From Porites lobata (Eukaryota; Cnidaria; Anthozoa; Scleractinia; Poritidae): DNA of 64,000 nucleotides. Below are positions 35,796 through 48,612 of the stretch, piece by piece. Where the stretch lies: NCBI GenBank assembly GCA_942486035.1, contig CALNXK010000020.1, forward strand, positions 3,303,501 to 3,367,500, written 5' to 3'. Every line of letters starts with the position of its first letter. Within the stretch, counting starts at the first letter, position 1. The notes under the pieces are model-generated. The model was not told the origin of the DNA. It worked only from the letters and a program-made list of their open reading frames with translations, and did no database searches. The translations under genes and the position numbers were made by a program.

Positions 35796-38700
35796 ATGAG
35801 AAAAACGAACATGTCAGAAGCTGCGACGAACTACGATTCAAATAACAGCAATGCTGGCCCACCTCAGCTGGCTGTTGGTCTTCTATCCATAAGAGATGTT
35901 ACAACAACATTGAAACAGCCAGATCTACCCGTTGATATTCTTTTAGTAACAGTTAAGGACTGCGAGTTCTTAGCTTGTTACAATGAGCTTAAAGATCCCT
36001 TTGGATGTCATTTTGATGGTCTTGGTTACGTTTACTTCGCGGACGTTGGCGGAAGTCAGCCAGGGCGAGTGAAAGTAGCACTAATGAGGTGTCATGAAGG
36101 TTCTAACTGTCCGGGTGGCTCTCTCACTGCCGTTAGGAATGCCGCCCCTATTCTACGACCCAAGGCCGTGATATCTGTTGGGGCATGCAGTGGTCTCAAC
36201 CCTGACAAAACCAAGTTAGGAGATGTCATTGTATCAGCCAAGCTAACAACATATGCATCCAAAGTAGTGACAAGCGACCAAGCGCAGTGGGCTGGTATTT
36301 GCAGTCACGTGAGCAGACGGTTTCATAACATCATCACCAATTGCGCTGATGGGTGGCAACCACCGTTGAAGAACCGAGAAGATCACCACATCAACGTTCA
36401 TAACAATGGCGTGTTCTTAAGTGGTCCAGAGCAGATCAGAGCAGAATGGAGGCGAAAAGAACTTCTAGAACGTCATCCCCTCGCAACAGGTGTAGAGATG
36501 GAGGGAGAAGGTGAGTACATGTCACTTTTAAAAGCGCCTCAGCAAGCTTACGCCATGCACAAGACCGCAAGGTCATGTGGGTGGCTATAATTCAACCATA
36601 TATTCGCCGTTGTCAATGCCATAGAATGGTATAACACGTCGAAAATGCGTACCTTCATGGCTTAGTTTGATACATTTTAATTGGTTCGCGTTCTTGTCAC
36701 GTGTGCCTTTTGGCTTCGTTCATTGACCTAGCTGTCAACCTAGAATTTTAAAGAGAGAAGAAATATTATAATTGTAGTGAATTTCTCCATGGCAGTTACT
36801 TTAGGTATTAGTTGGCGGTTATATTGGAACATAACGTGAAAATTGGTCAGTTGTTTAGTACACAGACTGAGCAATAACTGATTTAACTTGTCCTTCATCG
36901 ACTATATATACTTGTTCTTGTACTTAACTTTCTCAAGTCTAAAGCCCTGTCCACGCCAAAACATTTTTGAAACAATCGGTTTTCTTTACACGCTTTGTCT
37001 CTGGTGTCTGGTCTGGTCTAGTATCGCATGAATAGCTCCGTCGACATAGACAGCTTTCAATCGCAACGCACACCTTTACGGCCGCAAATTTGGCTTCACC
37101 GAAAAAAAGGAATTTAGTCAGCTGCATTAAAAAGTGGTTATTTTCTGAAAAGACTGCGGTGCAACGTCGGTAGGAGGGTGAAACGCATTCTTTTTTTCAA
37201 TTGAATTTATAGAAACAATTTCGACTGTAAGGAGTCTCCACTGGTTCGGTCTTGGGTATAGTGTGCACGATGTCAGCCTCTTAGAAATGCGGGGGTCGGC
37301 ACATTCCTGTACTTTTTTCCTGTGCTTAACTGAAAGGGACTTCTGCGGTCCCCATGGGTTTTTTCCCCGTGGGAGGGCTCATAAATACAACGTGTAGATG
37401 TTGGGGGGTTAGAGATTGTAAGTTTGACGTTTCGAACGCCAGCCCTTTGTCAGAGCAAATCGAGGTATTAACTGTTTTCTGGTTTATACATATCGAGTGG
37501 TGGACTAGGAGCAACCCTGTGGGAATTGGTGGCAGTATGGAAACATAAAAACAAAAAAAAAGCAGTAATAAAGAAAGCGAACGAAAAATATCCACGGAAA
37601 AAAGTTGCTGTCAAAAACGTAAAACGAAACGTCATGAAAATCATAACCTATCTTACTTTCTGTCCTGGGTTGTAGAAATCTTTTTATTCAGTCTTTTCTT
37701 GTCTCCGGTTTGTCTACTTCCAGTCTGCTATAAAAAAGAAATTTTCATTCAAGTTTAATCGTCAAAAATATTATTAGATCCGAACTACAAAATAAAGAAT
37801 TGCAAGTGAGTCTATGCGCCGGGCAATTGATTTTTTTTAGTTTCTTTTATCGATAAGAGGTAATTTACAGAAAGTAATACATCCTAAATGTGTTCATTTT
37901 TTCAGGTGTTTCCACAGCTGCATATGAAACTCAACTCGAGTGGCTCATTGTTAAAGGGATAGCTGATTTTGCAGATGGTAAGCAAGTGAATGCAGGAAGT
38001 TGGGAAACCTGTGCTAGTGCGATGGCAGCATCTCTTGTCTCACACATACTACGTGATCCTGGTGTTTTTCGCACTTGGCCTCATTGCCAAGGTATCGATT
38101 GTTTGTAAGTTTAGCTAGTTATAACTTAATGCAGGAGTAGAAGAGAATTTGCGTTTAGTTGAATGTACTTCTAATTAAATGCGTTGCTCACATTAGTCAT
38201 GAAACAAGATAGACCTCATTAAACTACGAGTTTAACGTTTTAAGAATAAACCTCCCTCGAGTCGCAATCGCCCTAGCCTGTGAACCGGCCTTTGGTCGCC
38301 CGAGAAAGACGGCCTGAATCAACGAGCCGCTAATACCGTCCAGTGATGTCACTACTTCTCTGCGGCAAAAACAGAAATATTGTCCGGAAAGGTGTACATG
38401 GTACAGAACTGTTTTACTGGAAAAAAGTCTTAAATCATGTTACATGTTCAAACTGTTGACTGCGCTCTGTATTCTGAACGAATCTTTTGCTTGTATAGCG
38501 CCATAATTGAATAATCAGACTCGATCTCAGCCACGCAATAATGAAATACACATGGAACACTTCCTTCAATTTGCTTTCATTTAAAATTGTTTTACTGGAA
38601 GAAAGCCTTAAATCATGTTAAACGTTCAAACTGTTGACTGCACGCTGTATTCTGAATGAAACTTTTGCTTGTATAGCGCCATAATTGAATAGTCAGACTC

Positions 38701-41700
38701 GATCTCAGCTACGCAACAATGAAATACAGACACTTCCTTCAATTTGCTATAAAATAACAGAAGCTATTTGGTCCTTTAAGCGAGAAGAAAGCAAGCAAGC
38801 TTGCTAGGAAAGAAAGAAAGAAAAACTAACACAATCAGTACACTTGCCAGGGGAAATAACATTAGGATCAAAAATTTGCTAGCTTGACACAGGCTTGTTA
38901 TAAATCTCACAAAAATCGATCACTTGTGCAATCAATGCTGAAACCGCAAAGCGGCTCTGAATGAAATCCTATCGACTTTCCCTCATTGATTCTTCATTGG
39001 TAGTTCAACTTAACAAGTCATGGCTTCGAAAATAGGGTAAAGATAAAGATCGTCGAAATTTAGGGAACTCTACGCAAGCATGCGATCTGCTGATTATCAA
39101 GATTATCCAATTAGTCCCGCTAAAATTTCCTGTAGTTATACATAACTTTGTAAATGTTTAGACAGTCAACCGATCAAAATGACTATCTGCAGGTTTTCGG
39201 GTAGTGACGTCACTGGGCGGGATTAGTGGCTCGTTGATTTAGACGTCTTTCTCGCCGGGGAGTTTGCAACTCGAGTCGACGGCTGCAATTTAGGCTATTT
39301 AAGAGTTGAATAAACTTGGTCGACAAACGTACACGTTTCTGTTCAGAAATCGAGACCATGCATTTCCCCTACCAGCACAAAACACTAATGTTGTCTTTGT
39401 GTGAATCGTTTCAGTTGATGCTTCCTTGGAGGCTCAGCTCGAAAGCAGCAGGAAGCGGAGGCTAACTGAGAACTATGCAGGTAATATATGTTAGAAACAT
39501 TTGTTGCTAAAAATTCTCTTCTTTATATTGCCTACCCATTACGTGTTTCATTGTTTCTGTATACTTCGCTGCACTTTCATTTTAAAACATAGTGAGAAAA
39601 CACAAATCAGGAGTCACGCACATAGTGACGCAAATGAGTCGCCTCATAGAATTAGCTTTACCTCAGTCTACACTTTTGAATCAATTGCACTCAATTACAG
39701 TCTATCAGGAGGCGGAAATAAGGTCGTAAATCCGCCCCACCCAGCGGCCCCAAATACAACGTTGTGTCTATGTTCAAGTGTTCCTAGACTCAGAATTATG
39801 TTTTCTTCAGCAGGTGCTTTCTCCGATGATCAGTGCTCAACACAAGCCAAAAGGAGAATGTATACTGTTAGTACATCTCAGCAAACTGAATCCATTACCC
39901 AGCAGCCTCTTGCAGGTATCTCTTGGTTAAGTTACAATGTATTGAATTGTGAACGGGACTAAATATCTATGGCCGGCCAGTTTATGGTTCACTGTATACT
40001 TCAATTAAAGTCCACCTTTAAATCAGAGATGTATATCCGCCCTGGACTAGTTCCGCTGTTTTCTGTTTGGTTTTGTTTGTTTGTTTTGTTTTGTTTTGTT
40101 TTTTTTTTTTTTGCACTCTTTGTGCTTCACATTCTTTTCAATATGCAATAAAGAAAAACAAAATAGCTAGGAGGTAAGTGTGCCACCTGATAGAGATGGC
40201 TTCAACGAGTCCATACTTGGAAACTGAATTATACTGTAGTCGATCTATCAAAAGATAATGAGGTCGTGAATCTATGTAATAAAAGCAATTCCCCGGATCT
40301 AATTTGTAGTATTTTGTCTTCGTAGGGGCACCCTCTCATATCATAGACGAGATTCGCCAGCTTTACCAAAGCCGTGAAGGAAATCTGGCACCATTCACTT
40401 GGTGTGATTATCCTAATTTTAATATGAATGATATTTTTACCCGATTGAAGATTGTGAACAGAGAAAAAACACGAGGAACATTGACAGACGACGAAATCAC
40501 CAACATGACCGCTATCTTTAGACCCCACCCGAAGTGCCAGAAACCACGTAAAGTATTGATTGAAGGGGATCCTGGCATGGGAAAAACTACCTACTCACAA
40601 AAACTGGCGTATGACTGGGCAAACAAACAAAATGAATGGGACGCGTCTTTTCCAGAGATTGAAGTGCTGCTCTTGCTTAGATGCAACGACATAAAATCTA
40701 GCATTTGGGAAGCTATTGATGATCAAATTCTTCCTGAAGATATCGACGAAAAGGCCAAGGAGACTTTCATCAAATACATAAAGGAAAATCAGTCCAAAGT
40801 TCTGCTATTGCTGGATGGATTAGATGAGGCAGACCCCTGTGAACGAGACATCTACCTCTCACTGCTCACATGTAAACTCCTCCCAGACTGTCACGTCGTC
40901 ATTACTTCGCGTCATGAGGTTGGAAAGAAAGTAAGCCGATACTGTGACAACCTGTGGGAGATTGTAGGATTCACCGAGGAGGATTCGAAAAGATTTATCG
41001 GAAAATATTTTCAGGGCAACGATCACTTAGCTGAGAAGTTTATTAAATATTATGTTGAATATTGGTATGCTGACCCACCTGATCCTAACGACCGCGCCCT
41101 AGCCGATTTGGCGAAAAATCCACTTAATTTGACTTTACTCTGTTGTATTTTCGAAGATTCCGAAGAAGTTTTTTCTAACAGCAGCAGAACCCGATTGTAC
41201 ATTGAAATCGTTCTCCTTGTTTTAAGAAGATATGAAGAAAAAAATGGACTTGAAAGCAACAACGATCAAGACTTGATTTCAGTTTATAGGGAAAAACTCA
41301 AACTTTTGGGCCGGTTCTCGTTACATTCCCTTCATGAGAGGAAGTGGTACTTTGAAAAAGAGAAGGATATGGACAATTTTGGATTCTTGTCTTTTCAACA
41401 AGGCGGCACTAGGAGCAAACCTTGCACACGCTGTGCATTTTCACACAAAAGCTTTCAGGAGTTTTTTGCTGGTTTTTATCTGGCGTTTCAGGTTATCGAC
41501 GGACAAATTGACTTTGCCCACGTTTTAACCGATGAAAGATATTTGAAGGAACTGAAAGAGGTTTTTTTGTTCATGAGTGGAATCATAGCATTCAAAAGCG
41601 AGGAAATTGGAGAATCCATCCTTATTTGTATGGCCAAGCATATCAGTGGTCTTCTTCGTAGATCCGACCAAAAAGTTAAATCGTATATGGCGTTGGCTTG

Positions 41701-42919
41701 TGCGTGTGTTTTTGAATGCGATTACAGCCCCCTTGTAAAATTGAAGTGGAAAGATGAGAGAGAGCTAACTTGCTTTGAATATACTTTCGGTACGCACCTT
41801 GACATCTCCTCCCTCACTGAAGTGGATTTATCCTCCGCTGAAATACAGAATTTTGGTGCTGCTGTGATTTCCGTGGTCCTCGAAAAAAACTCCTCCCTAA
41901 CTCATTTGGATTTGAGTTTCAACCTCTTTGACGGTGTTGTTCCTTCTCTTTCCAAGGCCCTCAAAGCAAACTTCTCCTTGACTTCTTTGAATTTGAAGGG
42001 TAATTCTGTTGGTGAGGATGGCGCTTCTTCTCTTTCCAAGGCCCTCAAAGCAAACTCCTCCCTCACTGATTTGAATTTGAGTCATAACAGAATTGGCGAC
42101 GCCGGTGCTTCGTTTCTTTCCCAGGCCCTCAAAGCAAACTCCTCCCTGACTGATTTGAATTTGAGTATAAACAGTATTGGCGACGCCGGTGCTTCTTCTC
42201 TTTCCAAGGCCCTCAAAGCAAACTTCTCCATGACTGATTTGAATTTGAGTTGCAACAGAATTGGCAACGCCGGTGCTTCTTCTCTTTCTAAAGCTCTAAA
42301 AGAAAACTCCTCCCTGGTTGTTTTAGGTTTGACGGATAACTTTATTGGCGACACTGGTGCCTCTTGTCTTTCCAAGGCCCTCAAAGCAAACTTCTCCCTG
42401 ACTGATTTGAATTTAAGTTGCAACAAAATTGGCGACGCCGGTGCTTCTTCTCTTTCTAAAGCTCTGAAAGAAAACTCCTCCCTGACTGGTTTGAATTTGA
42501 CGGATAACTATATTTGCAACACTGGTGCTTCTTGTCTTTCCAACGCCCTCAAAGCAAACTTCTCCCTGGCTGATTTGAATTTAAGTTGCAACAGTATTGG
42601 CGATTGCGGTGCTTCTTGTCTTTCCAAGGCCCTCAAAGCAAACTTCTCCCTGACTGATTTGAATTTGAGTTACAACAGAATTGGCGACGCCAGTGCTTCC
42701 TCTCTTTCTAAGGCTCTAAAAGAAAACTCCTCCTTGACTGATTTGGATTTAAGTGGTAATAGTATCGGCGACACTGGTGCTTCTTGTCTTTCCAAGGCCC
42801 TCACAGCAAACTCCTCCCTGGACACATTGGATTTGACTGATAACAGTGTGGGTGTCGCTGGTGCAGCTTTTTTTAATGAGGCCTGTAAGATAAACAAAAA
42901 AGTGAATGTACGCTTATAA
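35796..42919 (+). CDS. NLR gene C: PNP-type nucleosidase - NACHT - LRR receptor
   Basis: Inferred exons are 35796-36510, 37906-38091, 39415-39480, 39814-39915 and 40326-42919. All are phase 1; the total is 3663 nt, 1220 aa. The start could also be the next ATG (35811), the one that aligns with gene B. The PNP-like domain keeps ISVGACSGLNPDK, VEMEGE at the exon 1 end and GIADFADG in exon 2. Exons 3-4 encode a basic then Gln/Thr-rich linker. NACHT has GDPGMGKT (40565-40588), LLLLDGLDEAD and TSRHEVG, then FSHKSFQEFFAGFYLAFQ. There are 13 LRRs; from repeat 6 they alternate between an LSCN-type and an LTDN-type unit, a two-repeat period. The cap is intact and ends KINKKVNVRL. An AATAAA lies at 43125-43130. 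The role is as for gene B: inferred sensor with a nucleoside- or nucleotide-processing effector. It is the closest paralogue of gene D. Confidence 0.87.
37330..37510. repeat. Retroelement-tail-like block in intron 1 of gene C
   Basis: It contains GACGTTTCGAACGCCAGCCC followed by TTTGTCAGAGCAAATC. This is the clearest of the three copies and resembles Penelope-like element tails. It is shared with genes B and D. Confidence 0.4.
38301..39254. mobile_element. TIR element in gene C intron 2
   Basis: Arms of about 53 bases (38301-38354; 39202-39254) are inverted with about 85 percent identity. They include AACGAGCCGCTAATACCGTC and the complement of GGGATTAGTGGCTCGTTGAT. Gene B lacks it. Gene D keeps the left arm (58701-58757) but has lost the right. 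Inside are two tandem copies of about 180 bases (about 38402-38587 and 38588-38755), while D has one. Confidence 0.75.
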
Positions 42920-44436
42920 AAGGAGCATTAATTTAATTTTTACTAGTAAGTCAGAGATTAAGGTTGTAATATTGACGTGCCCGAAGTATGAAAGTTAAAA
43001 GTGGAAGCGGCTGGAAGTTACTTCAGTTCATGTATCTTGTTCTTAAATTGCCTCGACAAGAATTTTTGTGTTGGTGGGCTACGGTTCTAATTATTTTTTC
43101 TTCGAGGACTTCTGCTGTGCTTCAAATAAAGAAACAGGTGTTTTTTAAAGGAACATGTTCGATCAGGCCTTTGTAGAGTGTCTTGAGTAATGACTGATAT
43201 CACAAGTCAGTAAAAGCTCTGTCTATTGATATTGAAATACAGATTAGGATTCTTGTCATGTACTTTTATGTCTCATTTATTTTCTCTAACTGTGATTATC
43301 TGTTGATTTTGATTTTTTTTTGTCCACACTATGAAAAAGCATAGTCAAACTCTCCGAACTAACATAGTGCAGTCTTCTGGCTACTTCTTCTTTCCTTTTT
43401 CAAATAATTTTTTATTTTCATTACCGTTCAATGTTAATATACTGTTGGTTTTCCAAGAGCACTAACCTACTCTTTACGCCTTAGTTTGCGTCTGTGACTG
43501 AGCAGGCCCCCACATAGGGTTCCTCAATCCCGTCTAGACTTAGACTGTCAGTGGTGTCTTATTCTTTCTTTTGAGACACGGTAGAACGTATGTACGAGAA
43601 GCGAGGACGGGCGCGAGGGGGCGAGCGGCGAGCAGCGAAGCCGCGAGAGACGAGGGCGGAGCCCAAGCGAAGAAAAAATAAGACTGCGATAGGATCTTTG
43701 ATCTGGCGATTTGCTGTTTTTTACGCCTCCTTATTTGCTGTTATTAACAGCTCCTCCCTTTATTTCGCGTGCTTTTCCCTGTAAACAAACAGCTTGTCTT
43801 CGATTGTCTGTTCACTGCTGTCTCGTTCGGGACATAGTTCTCCAGTTATCTGTGAGATATTGCAATAATGGTGGCGTAATAAATCCTGAAAAACCCCCCA
43901 ACAAAAGGGGGGGTTTCTCAAAGAAAGCGAGAAAGAAAGTAAAAAGGGCGAAGAAGCCTCGCAATATTATAGACCGGGCAAACTAATTGAAATTGTCCTT
44001 TCATCCTCGCACGTACTAAAAAAACTATGGTGCGAAAAGAGGACATATTTTGACCGAGAATATAGTCAAGGTTCCACAAAAGCAATTGGCTTCCTTGAAG
44101 ACCATTTGGAAACTGGAGTGCAGTTCACGGACCTTGTCCGTTCGCCATGTGCTGCAAAAAGCCGCTGTGAAAACTGCACTCCTTTGGGACTTAGCTGTTT
44201 TGGTTGTTGACAGATTGACAAGTAGGCGACCAATCGGAATTCCGTTTCCCTGAAACGGTAATTCAAGGTACTATAAAACCTCCGCGGTCGTCCTTTTTCC
44301 TCTCCCGCCCCAATCTCTCTTCCTTTTTTGCCATTTTAAAATTTGCATAATTTTTCCTTTTCGTCGCCGCGCGTGGCTCGAAGGAAAGAAGCCTGACGAC
44401 TGCTCGCGGTCTAGTCTAGACTGTGTCTCGCTCAAT
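42920..44436. repeat. 3' flank of gene C, duplicated after gene D
   Basis: It aligns with 62351-63919 almost end to end. It holds the 3' UTR and poly(A) signal (43125) of C and a GC-rich block of GAGGACGGGCGCGAGG type near 43605-43670. The open frames in it are not conserved between the two copies (frame and stops differ), so no gene is called. Confidence 0.75.
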
Positions 44437-44836
44437 GCCGCAATTCCGACGTATTTTATCGCCAATTCCATTTCCGAAAACATACGGGTTTTTTCTTCTT
44501 TCAATAAGTTGCTTATAAATGGTACATATTTCTTCATCACTGTCAACTCATTAGCCAAATATAAAGGATTTATTATTAGGATTAGCCTTAGCCTGCGTCG
44601 CAGATTGACTCTAAACCGTCTGACTGTATACCAATGGTTTAGACGATGCGTGAGCCGGCTGCAATACCGGCTAGATTACCTTGCTAGCTGGAGGTTTTGT
44701 CAGCGAGCTCGAAAGTAAGCGACAAATCTGCGCAAGCGCGAGCAAAACCTCCTCATTCCTCTCGCTGCTTTACCGCTCACTCTTGATCCTTTCCATTTCC
44801 CCAATCTCCAATAAAACCGCTAGTTACGCGGGCTAG

Positions 44837-44869
<33 letters not shown>

Positions 44870-46159
44870 TGACTTAGAGGCCATAAGTGCGAGAGGAATA
44901 ATTTTTTTAGTAAGATCCAACTAGTTGGTCCAAAAATCGAGAATAAAAAACTTTTAGCTGGTTAAAGCTAGACTTTAACTCTTTTTTGCCGCCAAAAAGC
45001 CCGCGCTTTCCTCTACTAGTGGGCTATAACATAGCCTAGTAGTAGCTCAACCAATCAGAACGCAGCATTGATAATAGATCACTAGTTGGATTTTACTAAG
45101 TTACGATATCCGCGTGACGGAACTCGTTTCTCTGGAGACAACATTCCCCGATTCCTGCATCGCCAGATCGGCAAATACCGCGTTCTCTTTTCCTCTAAAA
45201 TTTCGAATCCCTGCCTTCAAATAAGCCAATTCCCTGTTTCCGGAAAAGCCTGCCGTGATTTATAAAAGCAACTGTGTAATCGTAACAATAGCAATGGGTT
45301 CATTCATTTGGAAAATATTTTATTGTTCTGTCGAATTTATTGTTAGTTAAGGTAAACGGATACCTTCACGTCGAAAATTATTTTTCATATGTTTGAATGA
45401 TTGGTTACATTTAAAAGTAAAAGTCGGATGCTTCAATTTAAGACACAATTCGGGAAATAATGTTCAATGTTTTGGCGCAAAAGCAAGAGGTAACCCGTTA
45501 ATATTTTTAAAGTCTTTTTTAATCGATTTTTTAACAGGAGCGTCTCCTTTATAGTAAAAAGTTAACTTTAAAACAAGAGAATTTGTTTGATTGTCCTCAG
45601 GTATGGAGGGAAGTTAATTTAACATGTACACAACAAAAACTTGGCCGGAGATTTTTAATGACGTCCGATGATTCTCCTACAGCGTTTCCCAAATGGTCAA
45701 AACTATTGTACACAGACGCCGGGACCCACCCACCCCTCTACGGAAAAACTAGTGCCCACTCTTACCTGCAACATTATAGAAAGATGGTATCTTGTTTGAA
45801 TATCACAAAATGTGAAAGACAAGTTAATGAGAAAGTCCTTGAGCATTTTGTCTGACAGTGCAAGTCTTATGCACACAAAAGATTTAACTGATATCTCAAA
45901 TTTTCCGTCTAAAAATTCTGTCTCCGAGCAGTCATAAGGCGGGTGGTGTCTGGTATAACCTCACCAGCCCTGGTCAAGGTGGAACCACGTCGAGCTCACC
46001 CGTTTAAACCACTTCCCTAACTCAAGTACTTTCTTATGGAAATGACGCTTTTTTCACGCAACATGCATGGTGAGTTCTAAAAAAATCAACGTAATTCTTC
46101 CCGCGAAGCTAGTTTATAATTTTGTCGCGCGAGGAGGAGCGCAAGCGTAGTGCGATTTT
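44437..46159. other. Intergenic between C and D units
   Basis: It includes the MITE at 44839-45097 and, at about 45850-45970, a segment paralogous to the upstream flanks of B (13190-13360) and C (31865-32060). A 90-codon frame at 45583-45855 has no recognisable family. Confidence 0.4.
44839..45097. repeat. Composite of two MITE families, copy 1
   Basis: A TIR MITE (44909-45097) has ends AGTAAGATCCAACTAGTTGG and its near complement. It lies next to an AACAATTATTCC-type fold-back remnant (44839-44908) containing CGAGCCCGAATGGGCTATTG. The same two-part arrangement occurs inverted at 52909-53196. Confidence 0.75.
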
Positions 46160-46331
46160 GGGTGCGTTCCTTTGAGATGATTCGGATCAGGATCAGTGAT
46201 CAAATGAACCGATGAATCCACTCTGGACAAGGATTCATAGGCTCAATTTATGTACCATCAGATCCGAGTGACCTCGGATCACTGATCCTGATCCTGATCC
46301 TGATCCGGATCATCCCAAAGGAACGCGTCCC
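46160..46331. repeat. Fold-back element with GATCCTGATCC arms
   Basis: The ends GGGTGCGTTCCTTTGAGATG and their near complement are inverted. Inner arms are GGATCAGGATCAGTGATC and complement, with the right arm holding an extra GATCCT repeat. Confidence 0.85.
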
Positions 46332-46395
46332 CCGTTTGATTTCTTTCTATCGGTTTAGTATCCGTAGTTGCCTAACAACAGTGTATAACCTCAGT

Positions 46396-47038
46396 CACTC
46401 ACTCACTCACTTGGTCGCTCGAAGGCGGGCAACCACTAGATCTTTCCACAGCCTCTTATCAGCCATCAGTACAGCAATCTCACTTGCTTCGAATGCCCCA
46501 GTATCCCTCTTAAGAGTGTCAATATAGGTAGTAATCGGTCTTCCTCTCCCGCGATGACCATGTGTGGGCTCCCATAGGACTAATTTCTGGGTACTTAGCT
46601 CCGGATGGCGATAACAGTGTCCCGCAAGATGTAGTCTACGAGAGGCGATTTTGTTGCTGACTGCTGGTAGATCTCCGTACAGTTGTTGGTTTGGTATGTG
46701 GCTGCTCCAGTGGATGTTTAAAGCTTTTCGCAGCATCCTAGTGTATGTTCCATCCAACGACTTTTCTTGTGCTTTTGACAGAGCCCAGCTCTAGCACCCA
46801 TAAAGTAAGATTGATTCGATGGTGGCTATGAAGAATCTGATTTTCAAATCTAGCCGATCTTTACGCATATGGGACTTCCACATTTTCGTCATACCATTCA
46901 AAGCTCTCCAAGCCTGTGCTTTCCTTATGCTGATGTCTTTTTCTGAGTTATCAACCCATGACCCTAAATATTTGAAGTCATCCTTCCATTCCAGATAAGT
47001 GCCATCAAGTGTATGTAATGGTGTTGGATCATTAATGT
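46396..47038 (-). mobile_element. 5'-truncated LINE (reverse-transcriptase C-terminal part)
   Basis: On the minus strand the frame reads from about 47030 through WKDDFKYLGSWVDNSEKDI, FFIATIESILLYGC, a TAG at 46791-46793, then SWALSKAQEKSLDGTYTRML and AGHCYRHPEL to a stop near 46407. This is the C-terminal part of a LINE-type reverse transcriptase ORF. It is flanked by a perfect 12-base target duplication, TATAACCTCAGT (46384-46395; 47039-47050), and carries a (GTGA)n tail at its 3' end. The in-frame stop and 5' truncation show a dead copy. Confidence 0.85.
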
Positions 47039-47050
47039 TATAACCTCAGT

Positions 47051-47212
47051 GGTACCCTAAAATTGGATCTACCAAGAGTTACTTCAACCTCCTATGGATT
47101 ACAATCATTCAGATGTGCTGCTCCTCAAGTATGGAATACGCTGCCTGATAACATGAGACCTTCTGAATCTCTCATTGCTTTTAAGCGCGCTATTCATAAT
47201 ATTACTGTCTAG
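47051..47212 (+). mobile_element. 3' end of a second LINE ORF, interrupted by the minus-strand LINE
   Basis: The frame reads GTLKLDLPRVTSTSYGLQSF, then RCAAPQVWNTLPDNMRPSES and ends at a TAG (47210-47212). AAPQVWNTLPD and the FKR near the end are typical of LINE reverse-transcriptase C-termini. Across the 12-base target duplication the frame continues upstream (YNLS at about 46383), so the other LINE inserted into this one. Confidence 0.65.
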
Positions 47213-48610
47213 ATATATAATTGCCCCCGCAGGGATTTCGCCCAGAAGGCGAAATCCCGAGGAGGCACTCTAGTAACTCGCGCGTATATTAAGGAAAGTA
47301 CTTACAGTTGAAATATACAGTCATACAGTCAATATAGAAAAAATCTCGATTTGCTTGAACAGGGGCCGCGAGGAATCGGTAGGTAATGATGACGTTTCTA
47401 TTGTTTGCGCCCGCAAGTACGAAATGGTTAGGATGACGTAAAGACAGAACATCCCCAAGGGACCGCTTAGGTAGATTTTGTGACATTTATTGTGCAGTCA
47501 TACTTGGACACTCTTTTGCGTTACGTGTTATCAGTGAGCATTCTGTGGAGCAGTTGTTTCAGTGAAAGTTATGGACCAAAATTTTAACGACACTCGATAA
47601 GCGCGGAAGAAGTTATAAGGTGCGTATAACTGTGTATATATAAACACTTGGAGAGTTTGCCAGACACGAGTTCACAAATCTTTCATTGGAAACCTTGCCA
47701 GACACTCCTCCTCTCTCTTAATCTTTGACCGGAATAAGGCTCAGCCCCAAACAAGCAAGACGAGTGAACAACGGCTAGCTTCTCACTAGCAGAACGACGG
47801 ACGATTACAGAAACTCACCGACAATCAAATTCTGTGCTGACTTATTCCCTGCTCACAGATGTCCTTCCGCTATAAAGTTTAAAATAAGACTAGAATGCGC
47901 GAGTGTGAATTGATCAAACGTCCTTTTAATTTCTAAGGCTTCCTTTCCGGCAAATAAAATGAACTGAATGTAAAAAGTGAAAGAGAAATAGCGAAAAATT
48001 CAACTTCTATAAAAAATCTTTTCTTATGGCTCAGAATAAACTATTCTCCAAACTGAGAATGTTTTTATCAAAGCTGTGTAAATCGACCTGAAACTGTGCA
48101 TGGAACTTTGCGTTTCCTGTATTTATCTCACCTATTGTATGGAATATGTGTGAAAATCTTCCTCGTGAATCGGTATATTTCAAAGAGCTACACAACGAGC
48201 CAGAATGCTATTGACCGACAATATACAGAGCTGGGGCAGCTGTAGTGTCATCTATTACTAGTATATACTGATTTTTCTTCTTTTTTTTCAAAGACTAGAC
48301 TAATAATATGCACATGCATAGCAATTTTATACTTTCATGCTTTATCAATTTTGTTGCATTTCTTAAATATTATTAAACTCGGAGATACTAGCTAAATTCG
48401 AGTTTAAATAAAATTATATGTATGTATGTATGTATGTACCATAATGTCGCGACTAAGCTCCAATTGACGTATAAATTCTAGCCTGCGACCATGCCTTCTC
48501 CCTTTACCTCTGTAATCTGTTTTAAGCCAAAAAAAAAAAATGATAAGCCTGATGTCAGGTTATATAAATTCAGTCTGACTTCACGGTACGGGTAAGTGCT
48601 TTTTTCGGTT
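47213..48610. other. Intergenic upstream of gene D promoter
   Basis: Only short repeats are seen, such as a (TATG)n run near 48418-48438. No gene is recognised. Confidence 0.4.
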
Positions 48611-48612
48611 TC

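Noticed and set aside
45583..45855. 90-codon open frame
   Set aside because: I recognise no family and see no splice context; kept as intergenic.
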